NCBI GenBank assembly: GCA_025997215.1
Contig: BNUH01000011.1
Location: 1-58,018, forward strand
Direction of reading: 5' to 3'
Source: Clostridia bacterium
GTDB lineage: Bacteria > Bacillota_A > Clostridia > Christensenellales > Aristaeellaceae
DNA length: 58,018 bases
Shown here: in pieces, positions 35,497-45,194 of the stretch
Numbering within the stretch: the first letter of the stretch is position 1
Layout of the letters: every line of letters starts with the position of its first letter
Program-made: the position numbers and the translations under genes
Notes under the pieces: generated by a model
What the model was told of the DNA's origin: nothing
Databases searched by the model: none
Seen by the model: only the letters and a program-made list of their open reading frames with translations

Positions 35497-35525
35497 TTGA
35501 CAAGCCAGCTGCGCTGTGTTAAATT
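35497..35525 (+). promoter_or_regulatory. Promoter of tRNA-Arg(CCT)
   Basis: TTGACA (35497-35502), 17 bases, TAAATT (35520-35525), 13 bases before the mature tRNA. Confidence 0.65.
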
Positions 35526-35537
35526 CTAACGTGGCGT

Positions 35538-35614
35538 GCGCCTGTAGCTCAGCAGGATAGAGCGATCGCCTCCTAAGCGGTAGGCCCCGAGTTCGAATCT
35601 CGGCAGGCGCGCCA
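35538..35614 (+). tRNA. tRNA-Arg (anticodon CCT)
   Basis: Acceptor GCGCCTG/CAGGCGC, discriminator G and encoded CCA. D-arm AGCTCAGCAGGATAGAGC, anticodon arm ATCGC-CTCCTAA-GCGGT (anticodon CCT, codon AGG), T-arm CCGAG-TTCGAAT-CTCGG. All stems close. Confidence 0.95.
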
Positions 35615-35641
35615 AATGGTAGTTGTTATATTGTGTTTGCG

Positions 35642-35664
35642 GGGCGGTGTGTAATACGCCGCCC
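35642..35664 (+). terminator. Hairpin between tRNA-Arg and the one-carbon operon
   Basis: GGGCGGTGT-GTAAT-ACGCCGCCC, a nine-pair stem with one wobble, followed by TTAAAAT. It could end the tRNA transcript or attenuate entry into metF. Confidence 0.5.
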
Positions 35665-35693
35665 TTAAAATGATAAAACGGAGGCAGAACGCG

Positions 35694-36530
35694 ATGCGCG
35701 AACACATCCAAAATAAGCGTTACCATGTCGAAATAATTCCACCTAAGCAGGACTCGGAGACGCTGGAGGCGGACCTTCAGACGTTCGCTGAAAAGTATCG
35801 GCGCGTGATGGCCAGCGGCTACTGTGCCTGCATCACCGACAACGCCATGGGTCTGCTGGCCTTCCAGGGATTGGAAACGATCGAGTATCTGAATCTGCCT
35901 GTCCCACCTGAACAGGTGATGATCCACCTCAACACATTCCACACGAAGCAAAACCTGGATGAGATACTGGATTCCGGCATCAAGATGGGCCTCAAATATA
36001 TCCTCGTCGTCAGCGGCGACGGTTCGGAGCGTCTGCCGAAGCTACAGCCTGCCGACGTCGGAGCAGACGGCGCGTCGTCGGTAACGTCCGTAGAACTTAT
36101 CCAATATATACGTCATTATTACCCGACGTACGAACTCGGCGTCGCGTTCAACCCGTACGAACCCGCCGAACATGAATTCGACAAGATGGAGCGCAAACTG
36201 GCCGCCGGCGCGACGTTCATCATCACCCAGCCCATCATCGCCCAAAACGCCGTTGTGGATGAACTACTCCTGAAATATCCGGAAATCCCCGCCGTGGTGG
36301 AGGCATGGATGACGAAAAAGCTATTCCTGCTCTCCGACGTGGTGGGATATAAGATTCCCGAGGACGCCGAGTACAAGCCCATCGACACGCTGCGCTCGCT
36401 GCACGCCTGGTACCCGACTTGCGGCGTCTACCTGTCATTGCTGGGATTCAAGATACAGTATCCCATCATTGAGAAATTATGGAAGAATATTCCCTCCGCA
36501 CCGATCGCTAAAACGGAGGTGTCCGCATGA
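35694..36530 (+). CDS. metF: Methylenetetrahydrofolate reductase
   Basis: TIM-barrel flavoprotein that reduces methylene-THF to methyl-THF. The 278 residues start at MREHIQNK, nine bases after GGAGG. YHVEIIPPKQ carries the catalytic-type Glu-x-x-PP of the family, followed by ITDNAMGLLAF, GLKYILVVSGDG (the usual LxVLGD), ELGVAFNPYEPAEHEFDKME (here in parts) and GATFIITQPII, the substrate-binding TQ. It overlaps etfB by four bases (ATGA), so the reductase and ETF are translated together. No metV is present. Coupling to the ETF as electron donor or acceptor is inferred from this organisation. Confidence 0.88.
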   Translation: MREHIQNKRYHVEIIPPKQDSETLEADLQTFAEKYRRVMASGYCACITDNAMGLLAFQGLETIEYLNLPVPPEQVMIHLNTFHTKQNLDEILDSGIKMGLKYILVVSGDGSERLPKLQPADVGADGASSVTSVELIQYIRHYYPTYELGVAFNPYEPAEHEFDKMERKLAAGATFIITQPIIAQNAVVDELLLKYPEIPAVVEAWMTKKLFLLSDVVGYKIPEDAEYKPIDTLRSLHAWYPTCGVYLSLLGFKIQYPIIEKLWKNIPSAPIAKTEVSA

Positions 36531-37315
36531 AGATAGTCGTGTGCGTCAAGCAAGTCCCCGGCACAAGCGATGCGAAGATCGACCCGGAGACCAAGCGCAT
36601 CGTCCGCGAGGGCATCAAATCCATACTAAACCCCTTCGACTTATACGCTGTCGAGGAGGCTGTCCTACTTCGCGATAAATTCGGCGGCGAGGTGATCGCA
36701 CTGTCGATGGGTCCGGAGCGCGCGTCGAATGTCATCCGCGAGGCCATATCGATCGGCGCGGATAGAGGCGTGCTGCTAAGCGACCGCGCGTTCGGCGGCT
36801 CGGATACGTGGGCGACCAGCTACGCGCTGGCGCGTGCCATAGACACGATCGGCGGCGTGGATCTGGTAATTTGCGGCAAGCAGGCTGTCGATGGCGATAC
36901 GGCGCAGGTTGGGCCGGGCATCGCGGCGCATCTGGGCTTCCGCCAGGCTACGTATGTGGTCGGCGTGCGGGATGTCACCCCCGCTGGAATTACAGTACAG
37001 CGGATGAATGAGGATGGTTACGACGTGTGCGAGGCCGCGTTCCCGGCCGTGCTGACCGTCGTCAAGGGCATCAATACCCCGCGCGTACCGACACTGCGAG
37101 GCGTGCTCGCCGCCCGCGCTGCCGAGGTTCCCATATGGAAACCGGGCGATATCAGCGCGGACTTATCCAAGATCGGCTTGGATGCCTCCCCGACGCGCGT
37201 GGTCAAGACCGCGCCGCCTGAACCTCGCGGCGGTGTTACGGAACAAATCTCCGGCAAGCCAGCCTCTTGCGCTGCGCGTTTGATCGAACTGCTCAAAGCC
37301 CGTGAACTGGTCTAA
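36527..37315 (+). CDS. etfB: Electron transfer flavoprotein beta subunit
   Basis: ETF small subunit of 262 residues. It starts MKIVVCVKQVPGTSDAKID and continues SILNPFDLYAVEEAVLL, VIALSMGPERA, DLVICGKQAVDGDTAQVGPG (20 residues) and PAVLTVVKGINTPRVPTLRG, all family hallmarks. The VDGDTAQVGPG segment is the nucleotide site that, in electron-bifurcating ETFs, holds a second FAD instead of AMP; whether it does so here is inference. It lies between metF and etfA with no acyl-CoA dehydrogenase in the window, so the usual fatty-acid partner is missing. Confidence 0.93.
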   Translation: MKIVVCVKQVPGTSDAKIDPETKRIVREGIKSILNPFDLYAVEEAVLLRDKFGGEVIALSMGPERASNVIREAISIGADRGVLLSDRAFGGSDTWATSYALARAIDTIGGVDLVICGKQAVDGDTAQVGPGIAAHLGFRQATYVVGVRDVTPAGITVQRMNEDGYDVCEAAFPAVLTVVKGINTPRVPTLRGVLAARAAEVPIWKPGDISADLSKIGLDASPTRVVKTAPPEPRGGVTEQISGKPASCAARLIELLKARELV

Positions 37316-37329
37316 GGGAGGCGATATTC

Positions 37330-38358
37330 ATGCTGATTAATGACAATGCAGATAAGTCCCAGTATTCCAATGTGTGGGTAATCGCCGAGGCGCTGTCGGA
37401 TGGTTCGGACGGTTCGAATAATTTAAACCGGAAGATTCAACCCGTCACATATGAACTGATTGGTGCGGCTCGCGGTCTGGCCGACGCGCGCGGCTCGAAG
37501 GTTGTCGCGGTTGTGCTCGGCGGCAAGGCGGATGAGTCGCTGTTCGCGTACGGCGCGGATGCCGCGATTGCCGTCGATTCTCCGGAATTCGTTGGATTCA
37601 ACGACGAGTTGGAAGCCAACGTGCTTAACCATTTAATTAGGAAGTATAAGCCCGAGATCGTACTGTGCGCGGCGACGGCCCGCGGACGCGCTCTCATTCC
37701 ACGTGTGGCGGTGGAGACCGTGTCGGGTCTGACGGCCGACTGCACGGGCCTTTCAATCGACCCGGAGACGGGCGATCTGCTGCAGACGCGGCCCGCGTTC
37801 GGCGGGAACATCATGGCGACGATCCGCACATCCAACCATCGGCCGCAGATGGCGACCGTTCGGCCGAACGTCATGCGCGCGCTGGAACCGGACTGGAACC
37901 GCACGGGTGAGGTTATTTATGAATCCATCCCTGCCAACGCATCCGAGGGCATCAAGCGTCTCCTGGAGATTGTTAAGAATACCGAGGCGCAGGTCAACCT
38001 TGCCGACGCCAAGATAATCGTCTCCGGCGGCCGCGCGATGAAGGGGCTGGAAGGCTTCGCACTGCTCAAAACGCTGGCTGATAAGCTGGGCGGCGCTGTC
38101 GGTGCAAGCCGGGCAGCCGTGGACAGCGGGTGGATTCCATACGCACACCAGGTCGGGCAGACGGGCCAGACCGTGCAGACTAAGCTATATATAGCGTGCG
38201 GCATATCTGGTCAGATACAGCATCTGGTGGGGATGCAGTCGTGTGAATGTATTGTCGCCATCGACAAGAAGCCCGACACACCCATGATGAGCCTGGCGGA
38301 TATCGCTATTGAAGGCGATTTGTTTGAGGTAATACCAGCGCTTATAGAAGCATTATAA
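37330..38358 (+). CDS. etfA: Electron transfer flavoprotein alpha subunit
   Basis: ETF large subunit of 342 residues. The N-terminal domain has VWVIAEALSDG and ALIPRVAVETVSGLTADCTG, and RPAFGGNIMATI is diagnostic. The C-terminal FAD domain shows IIVSGGRAMKG, GGAVGASRAAVDSGWIPYAHQ (in parts GGAVGASRAAVDSG and WIPYAHQVGQTGQTV), LYIACGISGQIQHLVGMQ and IVAIDKKPDTPMM. There is no N-terminal ferredoxin extension. Fourteen bases after etfB with its own ribosome site. Together EtfAB pass electrons singly between a flavin dehydrogenase and another carrier. Confidence 0.95.
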   Translation: MLINDNADKSQYSNVWVIAEALSDGSDGSNNLNRKIQPVTYELIGAARGLADARGSKVVAVVLGGKADESLFAYGADAAIAVDSPEFVGFNDELEANVLNHLIRKYKPEIVLCAATARGRALIPRVAVETVSGLTADCTGLSIDPETGDLLQTRPAFGGNIMATIRTSNHRPQMATVRPNVMRALEPDWNRTGEVIYESIPANASEGIKRLLEIVKNTEAQVNLADAKIIVSGGRAMKGLEGFALLKTLADKLGGAVGASRAAVDSGWIPYAHQVGQTGQTVQTKLYIACGISGQIQHLVGMQSCECIVAIDKKPDTPMMSLADIAIEGDLFEVIPALIEAL

Positions 38359-38379
38359 TAAAATGAAGGAGATATTGAT

Positions 38380-39180
38380 ATGATCATTATCGGTGAAAAG
38401 ATCAACAGCACGCTCAAAGCCGTGCGTCCTGCCATTGAAAAGTACGATACGGCGGTGATTCAGTCGCTGGCCGTGAAGCAGACCAACGCTGGCGCAGCGT
38501 TTATCGACGTGAACGCGGGCATGTTCCACGACACCGAACCGGAGCGCATCGCATGGCTGGTCGAGACGGTTCAGGCGGTTGTAAAGACGCCCTTCTCGAT
38601 CGACTCACCAAACCCTGCCGCTGTCGAATCCGCGCTGAAGGCGAATAAAAACGGTTCGCCCATCATCAACTCCATTACGGATGAGAAGGCGAGATTCGAC
38701 GCGATTCTGCCTCTAGCGCAGGAGTTCAAGGCGAAGCTGATCGCCTTATGCATGGATGATTCCGGCATGCCAGAGACCGCCGAGGGCCGCTACGTGATAG
38801 CCACGCGGTTGATCGATAAGCTCACCAAGGCGGGAATCAAGCTGGACGACATATACATCGATCCGTTGGTACGCCCCGTCTCGACCGGACCGCATTACGG
38901 CAAGGCGGCGATCGACACCATCCGCAAGGTCAAGGAGGAATACCCGGACGTCCACATCGCGTGCGGCCTGTCGAATGTTTCATTCGGACTGCCCGTGCGC
39001 AAGCTGATCAACCAGACATTCCTCGTCGCGGCCATGGCCGCCGGAATGGATGGCGCCATCCTCGACCCGCTGGATAACAAGCTGATGAATCTCATCTGGG
39101 CGACCGAGGCGCTGCTGGGGATCGACGAATACTGCTTGGAATATTTGGATAAGTACCGCGAGGGGCTTATCGAAGCGTAA
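38380..39180 (+). CDS. Methyltetrahydrofolate:corrinoid methyltransferase (AcsE/MtgA type)
   Basis: TIM-barrel pterin-binding enzyme of 266 residues. It begins MIIIGEKINSTLKAVRPAI, then AAFIDVNAGMFHDTEPER, TPFSIDSPNPAAVESAL and SIT, DDIYIDPLVRPVSTGPHYG and HIACGLSNVSFGLPVRKLIN (20). These are the motifs of methyl-THF methyltransferases that move a methyl group between THF and a corrinoid protein, as in the Wood-Ljungdahl (AcsE) or glycine-betaine (MtgA) systems. AAGGAG precedes the start. In the operon it would use the methyl-THF made by MetF, or supply it in the reverse direction. The corrinoid partner is not in the window. Confidence 0.88.
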   Translation: MIIIGEKINSTLKAVRPAIEKYDTAVIQSLAVKQTNAGAAFIDVNAGMFHDTEPERIAWLVETVQAVVKTPFSIDSPNPAAVESALKANKNGSPIINSITDEKARFDAILPLAQEFKAKLIALCMDDSGMPETAEGRYVIATRLIDKLTKAGIKLDDIYIDPLVRPVSTGPHYGKAAIDTIRKVKEEYPDVHIACGLSNVSFGLPVRKLINQTFLVAAMAAGMDGAILDPLDNKLMNLIWATEALLGIDEYCLEYLDKYREGLIEA

Positions 39181-39184
39181 GGTT

Positions 39185-40183
39185 TTACAAATCTGCGCGA
39201 TAAGGATTGTTTTTAGCGCGCAGATTCAATATCTCCTGGAACAGCGGTTTGGCGTCAAGGGGCAGCGCGCCAGCATTGAGCACAACGCATCGGCTGGAAC
39301 GCACCAGCCCCTTGTCGTCCATGTGCCGCTGCCAGAATATTTTAAGCTGACGGTTCTGTCGGTACCAGCAGAATGTATTCTGGCCGGATTCGCATACGTA
39401 AGGTAACTCGTTAATCCATTCACCCGAAGGCTCCGCGTTGCCGTCGATGGCGTTGATCACGCCGAGCAGCACGGGCACAATCCGCTCATCGAATGTGTGG
39501 ATGGCCAACTCCACCGAGCGGCGGCGGCGCGCGGGGTGCGGATCGTCCTGATTCCATTCCTCCCAGACTGGTTCTGATACTGTAAGTATCGCGCGGTTAC
39601 TATCCCACGACAGTTCGTTGTATGGACTGGCCAGCGTCTGCGGCGCAGGACCGTGATCCGGCTCCACGCGCTGGGTTATGTGGGTATGGATGGTTGTGGG
39701 GCGGCGGCGTTTGCCTGTGATCAAGTGATCGGTATAGACAGGCGGAAGCTGCGGCGCGGCGGGTACTTCGCGAGGACGCAGAGGCATCGGCGCGGGCCGC
39801 GCGTCTTGCTGTTCTATATAATGATCATCCGTAGCATCGATAACCATGATAGGATCATCATCTTCATCAACAATATCCGTCGGTTCATCATCCGGATCGT
39901 CGTCGCCCGGATCCTCCCAATCATCGTCCGTATCCAGAACGGTGGGAACCAGCCGCGACCATGCGGCGCGCAAGCCGCGCCCCACCATCGAGGACACCTG
40001 CGCGAAAGCGGACTGAATCCGTTCGATGGGTTCGAATGGCTCGATGGGCGGCTCGTCAAATGGCTCATCATCATACTGATTTGTTATATCATCATATTGA
40101 ACGTCGGTCCGTTCGAATTCGCCGTTAACTTCATCGGAAATATCGTCGAACAGTTCGTCGTCATTCGGCAGCTTTGCTTGCAT
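39185..40183 (-). CDS. Acidic hypothetical protein
   Basis: Protein of 332 residues not recognised. The first ~135 residues are strongly acidic and probably disordered (e.g. DDDWEDPGDDDPDDEP), broken by a helical SAFAQVSSMVGRGLRAAWSRL at ~60-80. A Pro/Arg-rich linker follows. Residues ~185-332 look folded and include ELAIHTFDERIVPVLLGVIN, several Trp (CWYRQNRQLKIFWQRH) and a C-terminal LFQEILNLRAKNNPY. No signal peptide. It converges on the methyltransferase gene with a four-base gap. Its leader contains a 12-bp inverted repeat overlapping a perfect Spo0A box. Confidence 0.6.
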   Translation of the reverse strand: MQAKLPNDDELFDDISDEVNGEFERTDVQYDDITNQYDDEPFDEPPIEPFEPIERIQSAFAQVSSMVGRGLRAAWSRLVPTVLDTDDDWEDPGDDDPDDEPTDIVDEDDDPIMVIDATDDHYIEQQDARPAPMPLRPREVPAAPQLPPVYTDHLITGKRRRPTTIHTHITQRVEPDHGPAPQTLASPYNELSWDSNRAILTVSEPVWEEWNQDDPHPARRRRSVELAIHTFDERIVPVLLGVINAIDGNAEPSGEWINELPYVCESGQNTFCWYRQNRQLKIFWQRHMDDKGLVRSSRCVVLNAGALPLDAKPLFQEILNLRAKNNPYRADL

Positions 40184-40197
40184 GGATGCGTCCCCCT

Positions 40198-40236
40198 CGC
40201 GTTATGTTCATACAACACCGTGTCGAATATAACGCG
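40198..40236. promoter_or_regulatory. Inverted repeat with Spo0A box before the acidic protein gene
   Basis: CGCGTTATGTTC (40198-40209) pairs with GAATATAACGCG (40225-40236) with one wobble. A perfect TGTCGAA at 40221-40227 overlaps the right arm. It is placed 15-53 bases upstream of the start on the minus strand, so it could be an operator or leader stem. Confidence 0.45.
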
Positions 40237-40284
40237 CGGGAGACGCCGATTGTTCCCAATCATTGGGTAATATGTAAAAAAATG

Positions 40285-42768
40285 TTAGCTTACATCACCC
40301 GGCTCAGCAGCCGCAATACCCAGCAGCGGATTATCCGGCGAGACCATCTCGATCATAATAGGCTTGTCGGCGCGGCCCATCAGGCGGAAGTCGTCGGAGT
40401 TGATCCGTTTGAGCGTCCCATTCTTAAATAGGAAGCAGACCTCGTAGGGCATCGTGACCTTCAGCGCGCCGACCAGCCGCGTGCCGGATGCGCCGTTCTT
40501 GGCCCAGGTGACGCAGCGCACACCCTTGCCGCCGCGCCCTTGCGCGTCGAAGTCGGCCACGAACGCGCGCTTGCCGCAGCCGGTATCCGTCACCAGCAGC
40601 AGCTCGCCCTCGCCGGGCGCAAGCATCATCGCGCCCAGCACGCGGTCGTGCACGTCCAGACGCATACCAATCACCCCGGACGACGAACGCGAAACCAGTT
40701 CCAGCGGCGACGGATCGAACACAATCGCCTGGCCCAGCTCGGTAGTCAGGAACAGATGGAATTCCGGGGTTAACGGCAGGACGTCTACCACGCTGTCGGA
40801 TGCCTTCAGCTTAATGGCCGCATACTTTTTACCGCGCACATCGAATTCACCCATGGGACAACGGCGAACCAACCCGCCGCGTGTGACGTGCAGCAGATCG
40901 GGGAGTTTCGCCCAACCCTCCGCACGCACGGCGAACGCGCGCACGACCGTCTCGCCGTCCGCGAATCCAGCCAGCAGCGCGGGCAGAGCGCCGCCGCGAT
41001 CCTTGGGCGCGCGCGTCTCCGGCACAGACGAGGCGGGCAGGCGGTACGCGTTGCCCTGATCCGTGAAGAACAGCAGCGTGGCGTCGTCCATCGTGTCGAA
41101 TCGCGCACGGATCAGTTCTGCGGCGCGGTCGGGCTTGTCGGCGGGCTTCTTGTCGCCGTGGCCGAACGTCTTGCGCAGCATGCCGCCCCTCGTCAGTATT
41201 ATGCGAACGGGATCGGGGTTGGATGGTTCGACGACATCCGCAGCGGATTCGTTGGGCGGCGATATAATTTCGGTGCGGCGCGGATTCGCGAAGCGTTTGG
41301 CGATTTCCGTCAACTCTTCCTTAATCACACGCAGCAGATATACTTCATTGCCCAGTATCTTCTCGAATTGTGCGATCTGTTTGAGCAGCTGGTCGCGCTC
41401 GTTCTTTAACGCCAATATCTCCAGACCCGTCAGCCTTTGCAGCCGCAAATCGAGTATAGCCTGAGCCTGAACGTCGGTGAACTTGAACCGATCCATCAGG
41501 CCTTGCTTGGCTGTCTTGACGTCCTTCGAACGGCGAATGAGCGCGATGATCTCATCCAGCACGTCCACCGCGCGGATCAAGCCATCCAGTATGTGCGCGC
41601 GCGCCTGAGCCTTCTCCAAATCATATTGTGTGCGGCGGGTTACGACACGTTTTTGATGCTTAATGTACTCGTCGATCAGCGCCAGCAAGCCCATCTGCTT
41701 GGGTTTGCCGTCGGCGATAACGAAGTTATTCACACCGAACGTGATCTGCATATCGGTATATTTGTATAACAACGCCAGCATCTTCTGAGGATCGGCCTCG
41801 CGCTTTATCTCGATGACGGCGCGCAGGCCTTCGCGGTCAGATTCGTCGCGGATGTCGTGGATCGGCGCGAATATGGCGCGCTTCTCCTCGCTGATCTTCA
41901 GGATTCGCTCCAGCAGTCCGGCCTTGGCGATCTGGTAGGGCATCTCGGTGATGACGATGAGCTTGCGTCCCGCCGAACCATCCTCGATGTGGGCGCGAGC
42001 GCGCAGCAGCAGCTTGCCGCGTCCGGTCTCATACGCGGTGCGCAGTTCATCCGTCTTTTGCAGCTGTCCGCCCGTGGGGAAGTCCGGTCCGGGCAGAATC
42101 TTCATCACATCATTAAGCGTGCAATTCGGGTGATCGATGCGCAGTATAACGGCCTTTATGGATTCATCCAAATTATGCGGAGGTATGTTTGTAGCCAGCC
42201 CGACCGCTATGCCCGACGAGCCGTTGACCAGCAGATTCGGGTAGCGGCTGGGCAGCACCTCCGGTTCCTTCAGCGTGTCGTCGAAGTTGAGCCGCTGGGG
42301 GACGGTATCCTTATCCAGGTCGCGCAGCATCTCCAGCGCCAGCGGCGCCATCCGCGCCTCGGTGTAGCGCATCGCGGCTGCGGAATCATTATCGATCGAG
42401 CCGAAATTGCCGTGGCCATCCACCAGCGGTTCGCGCAGGGAATAAGGCTGCGCCATCCTGACCATGGCGTCGTATACGGACGAATCCCCGTGCGGATGGA
42501 ATTTACCCAGGCAGTCGCCGACGATGCGTACGCTCTTGCGGTGGGGTTTGTCGGGCGTCGTCCCCAGTTCCATCATGGTGAACAGTATGCGCCGTTGGAC
42601 GGGCTTCAGGCCGTCCTCGACGCGGGGCAGTGCGCGTTCGAGTATGACGTGCTCGGCGTAGGGCATCATTGCGCCGACGAGGACATCCTCCAATCCGGCG
42701 GGGTTGATGCGGTCGGCTTCGGGAGTGATGGGGATTTGCTGGTCGTCAGGGCCGTGTTTTTTTGGCAT
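40285..42768 (-). CDS. DNA gyrase/topoisomerase IV subunit A (GyrA/ParC-like)
   Basis: Type IIA topoisomerase breakage subunit of 827 residues, start at [10 protein letters not shown], where homology begins. [39 protein letters not shown] (20) and the active tyrosine in [10 protein letters not shown] are diagnostic, as are [16 protein letters not shown] and FPTGGQL. A central coiled coil ([20 protein letters not shown]) and a C-terminal six-bladed beta-pinwheel follow. The pinwheel carries QGRGGKG, a variant of the GyrA box QRRGGKG, which favours gyrase-like wrapping but is not exact. It lies 25 bases after its B-subunit partner. Clostridia often have such a second pair beside the main gyrAB; which one this is cannot be told from the window. 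Confidence 0.93.
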   Translation of the reverse strand: MPKKHGPDDQQIPITPEADRINPAGLEDVLVGAMMPYAEHVILERALPRVEDGLKPVQRRILFTMMELGTTPDKPHRKSVRIVGDCLGKFHPHGDSSVYDAMVRMAQPYSLREPLVDGHGNFGSIDNDSAAAMRYTEARMAPLALEMLRDLDKDTVPQRLNFDDTLKEPEVLPSRYPNLLVNGSSGIAVGLATNIPPHNLDESIKAVILRIDHPNCTLNDVMKILPGPDFPTGGQLQKTDELRTAYETGRGKLLLRARAHIEDGSAGRKLIVITEMPYQIAKAGLLERILKISEEKRAIFAPIHDIRDESDREGLRAVIEIKREADPQKMLALLYKYTDMQITFGVNNFVIADGKPKQMGLLALIDEYIKHQKRVVTRRTQYDLEKAQARAHILDGLIRAVDVLDEIIALIRRSKDVKTAKQGLMDRFKFTDVQAQAILDLRLQRLTGLEILALKNERDQLLKQIAQFEKILGNEVYLLRVIKEELTEIAKRFANPRRTEIISPPNESAADVVEPSNPDPVRIILTRGGMLRKTFGHGDKKPADKPDRAAELIRARFDTMDDATLLFFTDQGNAYRLPASSVPETRAPKDRGGALPALLAGFADGETVVRAFAVRAEGWAKLPDLLHVTRGGLVRRCPMGEFDVRGKKYAAIKLKASDSVVDVLPLTPEFHLFLTTELGQAIVFDPSPLELVSRSSSGVIGMRLDVHDRVLGAMMLAPGEGELLLVTDTGCGKRAFVADFDAQGRGGKGVRCVTWAKNGASGTRLVGALKVTMPYEVCFLFKNGTLKRINSDDFRLMGRADKPIMIEMVSPDNPLLGIAAAEPGDVS

Positions 42769-42793
42769 TAAATAATAATCTCCAATCGTCGGG

Positions 42794-44785
42794 TTACAAA
42801 TCCGCCCGCCGCTTATCGTCGAATTCCTGGAACGAGTCATGCTTGTTGAAGTTCGCGTGCTTGATGATGAACTCACGCCTCGGATCAACGCGCTCGCCCA
42901 TCAGCAGCGACACCATCCGCTCTGAATCGGCGGCGTCGTCCAGCGTAACCTGCAGCAGTTTGCGGTTGGCGGGATTCATGGTCGTCATCCACAGCTGTTC
43001 GGGATCCATCTCGCCCAGCCCTTTGTAACGCTGCACCGTATAATCGCGGCCGACGGTTTTCGTGATCTTGCGCAGCTCTATGTCGTCGTACGCGTATTTG
43101 GTCGTACTGCCGCGCTGAACCCGATACAGCGGCGGCAGGCCGATGTACACGTGCCCCTCCGCAACCAGCGGCCGCATATACCGAAAGAAGAACGTCAGCA
43201 GGATCGCCCGGATGTGCGCGCCGTCCTGGTCGGCATCCGACAGGATGATCACCTTGTGATATTTCAATGAAGAATTATTAAAATCCTCGCCCACGCCCGC
43301 GCTTAACGCGGTGATAATCGTGCGGAATTCCTCATTGCCCAGCACCTTATCCAGCTGCTTGCGCTCGACGTTGAGCGGTTTGCCCCGCAGCGGCAGTATG
43401 GCCTGGAACCGCCGATCGCGCCCCTGTTTCGCTGAACCGCCCGCCGAGTCGCCCTCGACGATGAACAGCTCGTTGTCCTCGGCCTTGCGTCCGGTGCAGG
43501 ATGCCAGCTTCCCTACCAACGGCGCGGCCTCGAGCTGGTTCTTCTGGCGCGCTAAGTCGCGGGCCTTGCGCGCGGCCTCGCGAACCTTTGACGCGCGGAC
43601 GGCTTTCTCCATCAAAGCCTGCGCGATCTCGCCATTCTTCAGATCCTCCAGGAACGCGCCCAGCTTCTCCGTTATCAGCGCTTCGACGATGGGCCGCACG
43701 TCAGTATTCCCCAAGCGGCTCTTGGTTTGGCCCTCGAACTGGGGGTTCGGCACGTAGACAGACAGGCACGCGGTCATGCCCTCGCGGGTGTCCTCGCCGG
43801 CCAGGTTGGAATCCTTATCCTTCAGACAGCCGCAGCGCCGTGCGTATTCGTTAAACGCCTTCGTGAACCCCGTGCGGAATCCGGCCTCGTGGGTGCCGCC
43901 TTCGCCCGTGGGTATGTTATTCACATACGAGAATAGATTCTCGGTGAAATCGTCCGTGTATTGGATAGCCGCGCGCATGCGAACCCCATCACGCGTCGCC
44001 TCGAACAGGATGGGCGCGGGATGCAGCGCCGTTTTCTCCGCGTTAAGATTCCGCACCAGATCCGCGATGCCGCCGTTATACTGGTAAACCTGCTCACGCT
44101 CGGCGGGATCGGACGCATTCTCGTCGGTGAACGTTATCTTGAATCCAGCGTTCAGATACGCCAGATCACGCAGACGCCGCCGGACGGTCTCCACGTTGAA
44201 GCGGCTCTCCTCGAACACAGAGGAGTCAGGCATGAAGCGCACGAGCGTGCCGTGGGCCTTCGACGGCCCGACGCGCGTGAGCTGCGAAACGGGTATGCCC
44301 GCGTCGGTTTTCGCTGTCTTGGGGTTGTACGCGCTCTCGAATCGCTGCCGGAATTGCCCGCCGTCGCGCTCGATATCCACGGTCAGCCACTTGGACAGCG
44401 CGTTAACCACCGACGCGCCTACCCCATGCAGTCCGCCGGAATACTGATACTGCTCGTGGTTGAACTTCCCGCCCGCGTGCAGTTTTGTGAAGATAACCTC
44501 CACGCCGGAGACGCCCAGCTGCGGGTGAGGATCCACGGGCAGGCCGCGGCCGTTGTCGGCGACGCTGGCGCTGCCATCCTTGTGCAGGGTGACGGTCATC
44601 GTATCCGCGTAACCGTTGACCGCCTCGTCCACAGCGTTATCCACTATCTCCCATAGGAGATGGTGCAGCCCGCGCGAACCCGTCGAGCCGATATACATTC
44701 CTGGCCGAATACGCACGGCCTCAAGACCCTCCAGCACCTGGATGTCGCTGGCGTCGTACTTCTTTGCTAAAGCGTTGCTTGCCAT
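42794..44785 (-). CDS. DNA gyrase/topoisomerase IV subunit B (GyrB/ParE-like)
   Basis: ATPase subunit of the same topoisomerase, 663 residues, start at MASNALAKK after GGAGGAAGAA. GHKL motifs: [50 protein letters not shown] (20) and [13 protein letters not shown]. The TOPRIM domain shows [40 protein letters not shown] and [20 protein letters not shown]. The C-terminal [19 protein letters not shown] and tail are complete; there is no ~165-residue insert of the proteobacterial type. Driven by a sigma-A promoter and followed by the A subunit. Confidence 0.95.
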   Translation of the reverse strand: MASNALAKKYDASDIQVLEGLEAVRIRPGMYIGSTGSRGLHHLLWEIVDNAVDEAVNGYADTMTVTLHKDGSASVADNGRGLPVDPHPQLGVSGVEVIFTKLHAGGKFNHEQYQYSGGLHGVGASVVNALSKWLTVDIERDGGQFRQRFESAYNPKTAKTDAGIPVSQLTRVGPSKAHGTLVRFMPDSSVFEESRFNVETVRRRLRDLAYLNAGFKITFTDENASDPAEREQVYQYNGGIADLVRNLNAEKTALHPAPILFEATRDGVRMRAAIQYTDDFTENLFSYVNNIPTGEGGTHEAGFRTGFTKAFNEYARRCGCLKDKDSNLAGEDTREGMTACLSVYVPNPQFEGQTKSRLGNTDVRPIVEALITEKLGAFLEDLKNGEIAQALMEKAVRASKVREAARKARDLARQKNQLEAAPLVGKLASCTGRKAEDNELFIVEGDSAGGSAKQGRDRRFQAILPLRGKPLNVERKQLDKVLGNEEFRTIITALSAGVGEDFNNSSLKYHKVIILSDADQDGAHIRAILLTFFFRYMRPLVAEGHVYIGLPPLYRVQRGSTTKYAYDDIELRKITKTVGRDYTVQRYKGLGEMDPEQLWMTTMNPANRKLLQVTLDDAADSERMVSLLMGERVDPRREFIIKHANFNKHDSFQEFDDKRRADL

Positions 44786-44812
44786 TTCTTCCTCCATTGC
44801 ATCATAAACAAT

Positions 44813-44841
44813 ATTCTACCAAACTATGCCAGCCGCGGCAA
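44813..44841 (-). promoter_or_regulatory. Promoter of the topoisomerase operon
   Basis: On the minus strand TTGCCG (44841-44836), 17 bases, TAGAAT (44818-44813), about 20 bases before the start region of the B subunit. Confidence 0.6.
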
Positions 44842-44877
44842 GGGGTGAAGGGTGTCGAAAAAGTGAGCTTTGATTGG

Positions 44878-44906
44878 TTGACATGAATGTTTGTGGGGTA
44901 TATAAT
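44878..44906 (+). promoter_or_regulatory. Perfect consensus sigma-A promoter before the Phd-like gene and trpS
   Basis: TTGACA (44878-44883), 17 bases, TATAAT (44901-44906). This is an exact consensus at optimal spacing, 31 bases before the ATG. Confidence 0.9.
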
Positions 44907-44936
44907 GATTTATACGATCTGGGAGGAGGATTCACC

Positions 44937-45194
44937 ATGACGCATGTGACGTCTGCAGAGTTTATCAGCAACGTGGGCAAGTATTTGCAAGTGGCTGCCA
45001 ATGGTGATGTTGTACTCATCCAAGATGGCGATTCCAAGATGTGGCTAGGTAAAGATGAGTATATGGACTACAGCCGCATGCCCGCGCCAATAACCGATAG
45101 TTTATATGGAATAGTAAAGGACTACAAGAGTATAACGCTCGACCAAATCCGTGAGGAAAGGCTGGCTAAATACTTAAGCCAGAATGAGGAATAA
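44937..45194 (+). CDS. Phd/YefM-like small protein without an obvious toxin
   Basis: Protein of 85 residues, start at MTHVTSAEF behind GGGAGGAGG. The N-terminus SAEFISNVGKYLQVAANGDVVLIQDGDSKMW (parts SAEFISNVGKYLQVA and VVLIQDG) follows the Phd/YefM antitoxin layout: short helix, then a strand with a variant of 'ITRNGKPVA'. A WLGKDEYMDY segment and a C-terminal helix (ITLDQIREERLAKYLSQ), which in antitoxins binds the toxin, complete it. The next gene is trpS, two bases later, not a toxin. It may be an orphan antitoxin-like regulator, and the match is only moderate. Confidence 0.6.
   Translation: MTHVTSAEFISNVGKYLQVAANGDVVLIQDGDSKMWLGKDEYMDYSRMPAPITDSLYGIVKDYKSITLDQIREERLAKYLSQNEE

Noticed and set aside
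35694..39180. Complete Wood-Ljungdahl cluster
   Set aside because: No CODH/ACS, corrinoid protein, metV, fhs, folD or hydrogenase genes are in the window.
44937..45194. Complete toxin-antitoxin pair
   Set aside because: Only the antitoxin-like half is present; trpS follows at once and a housekeeping gene precedes.
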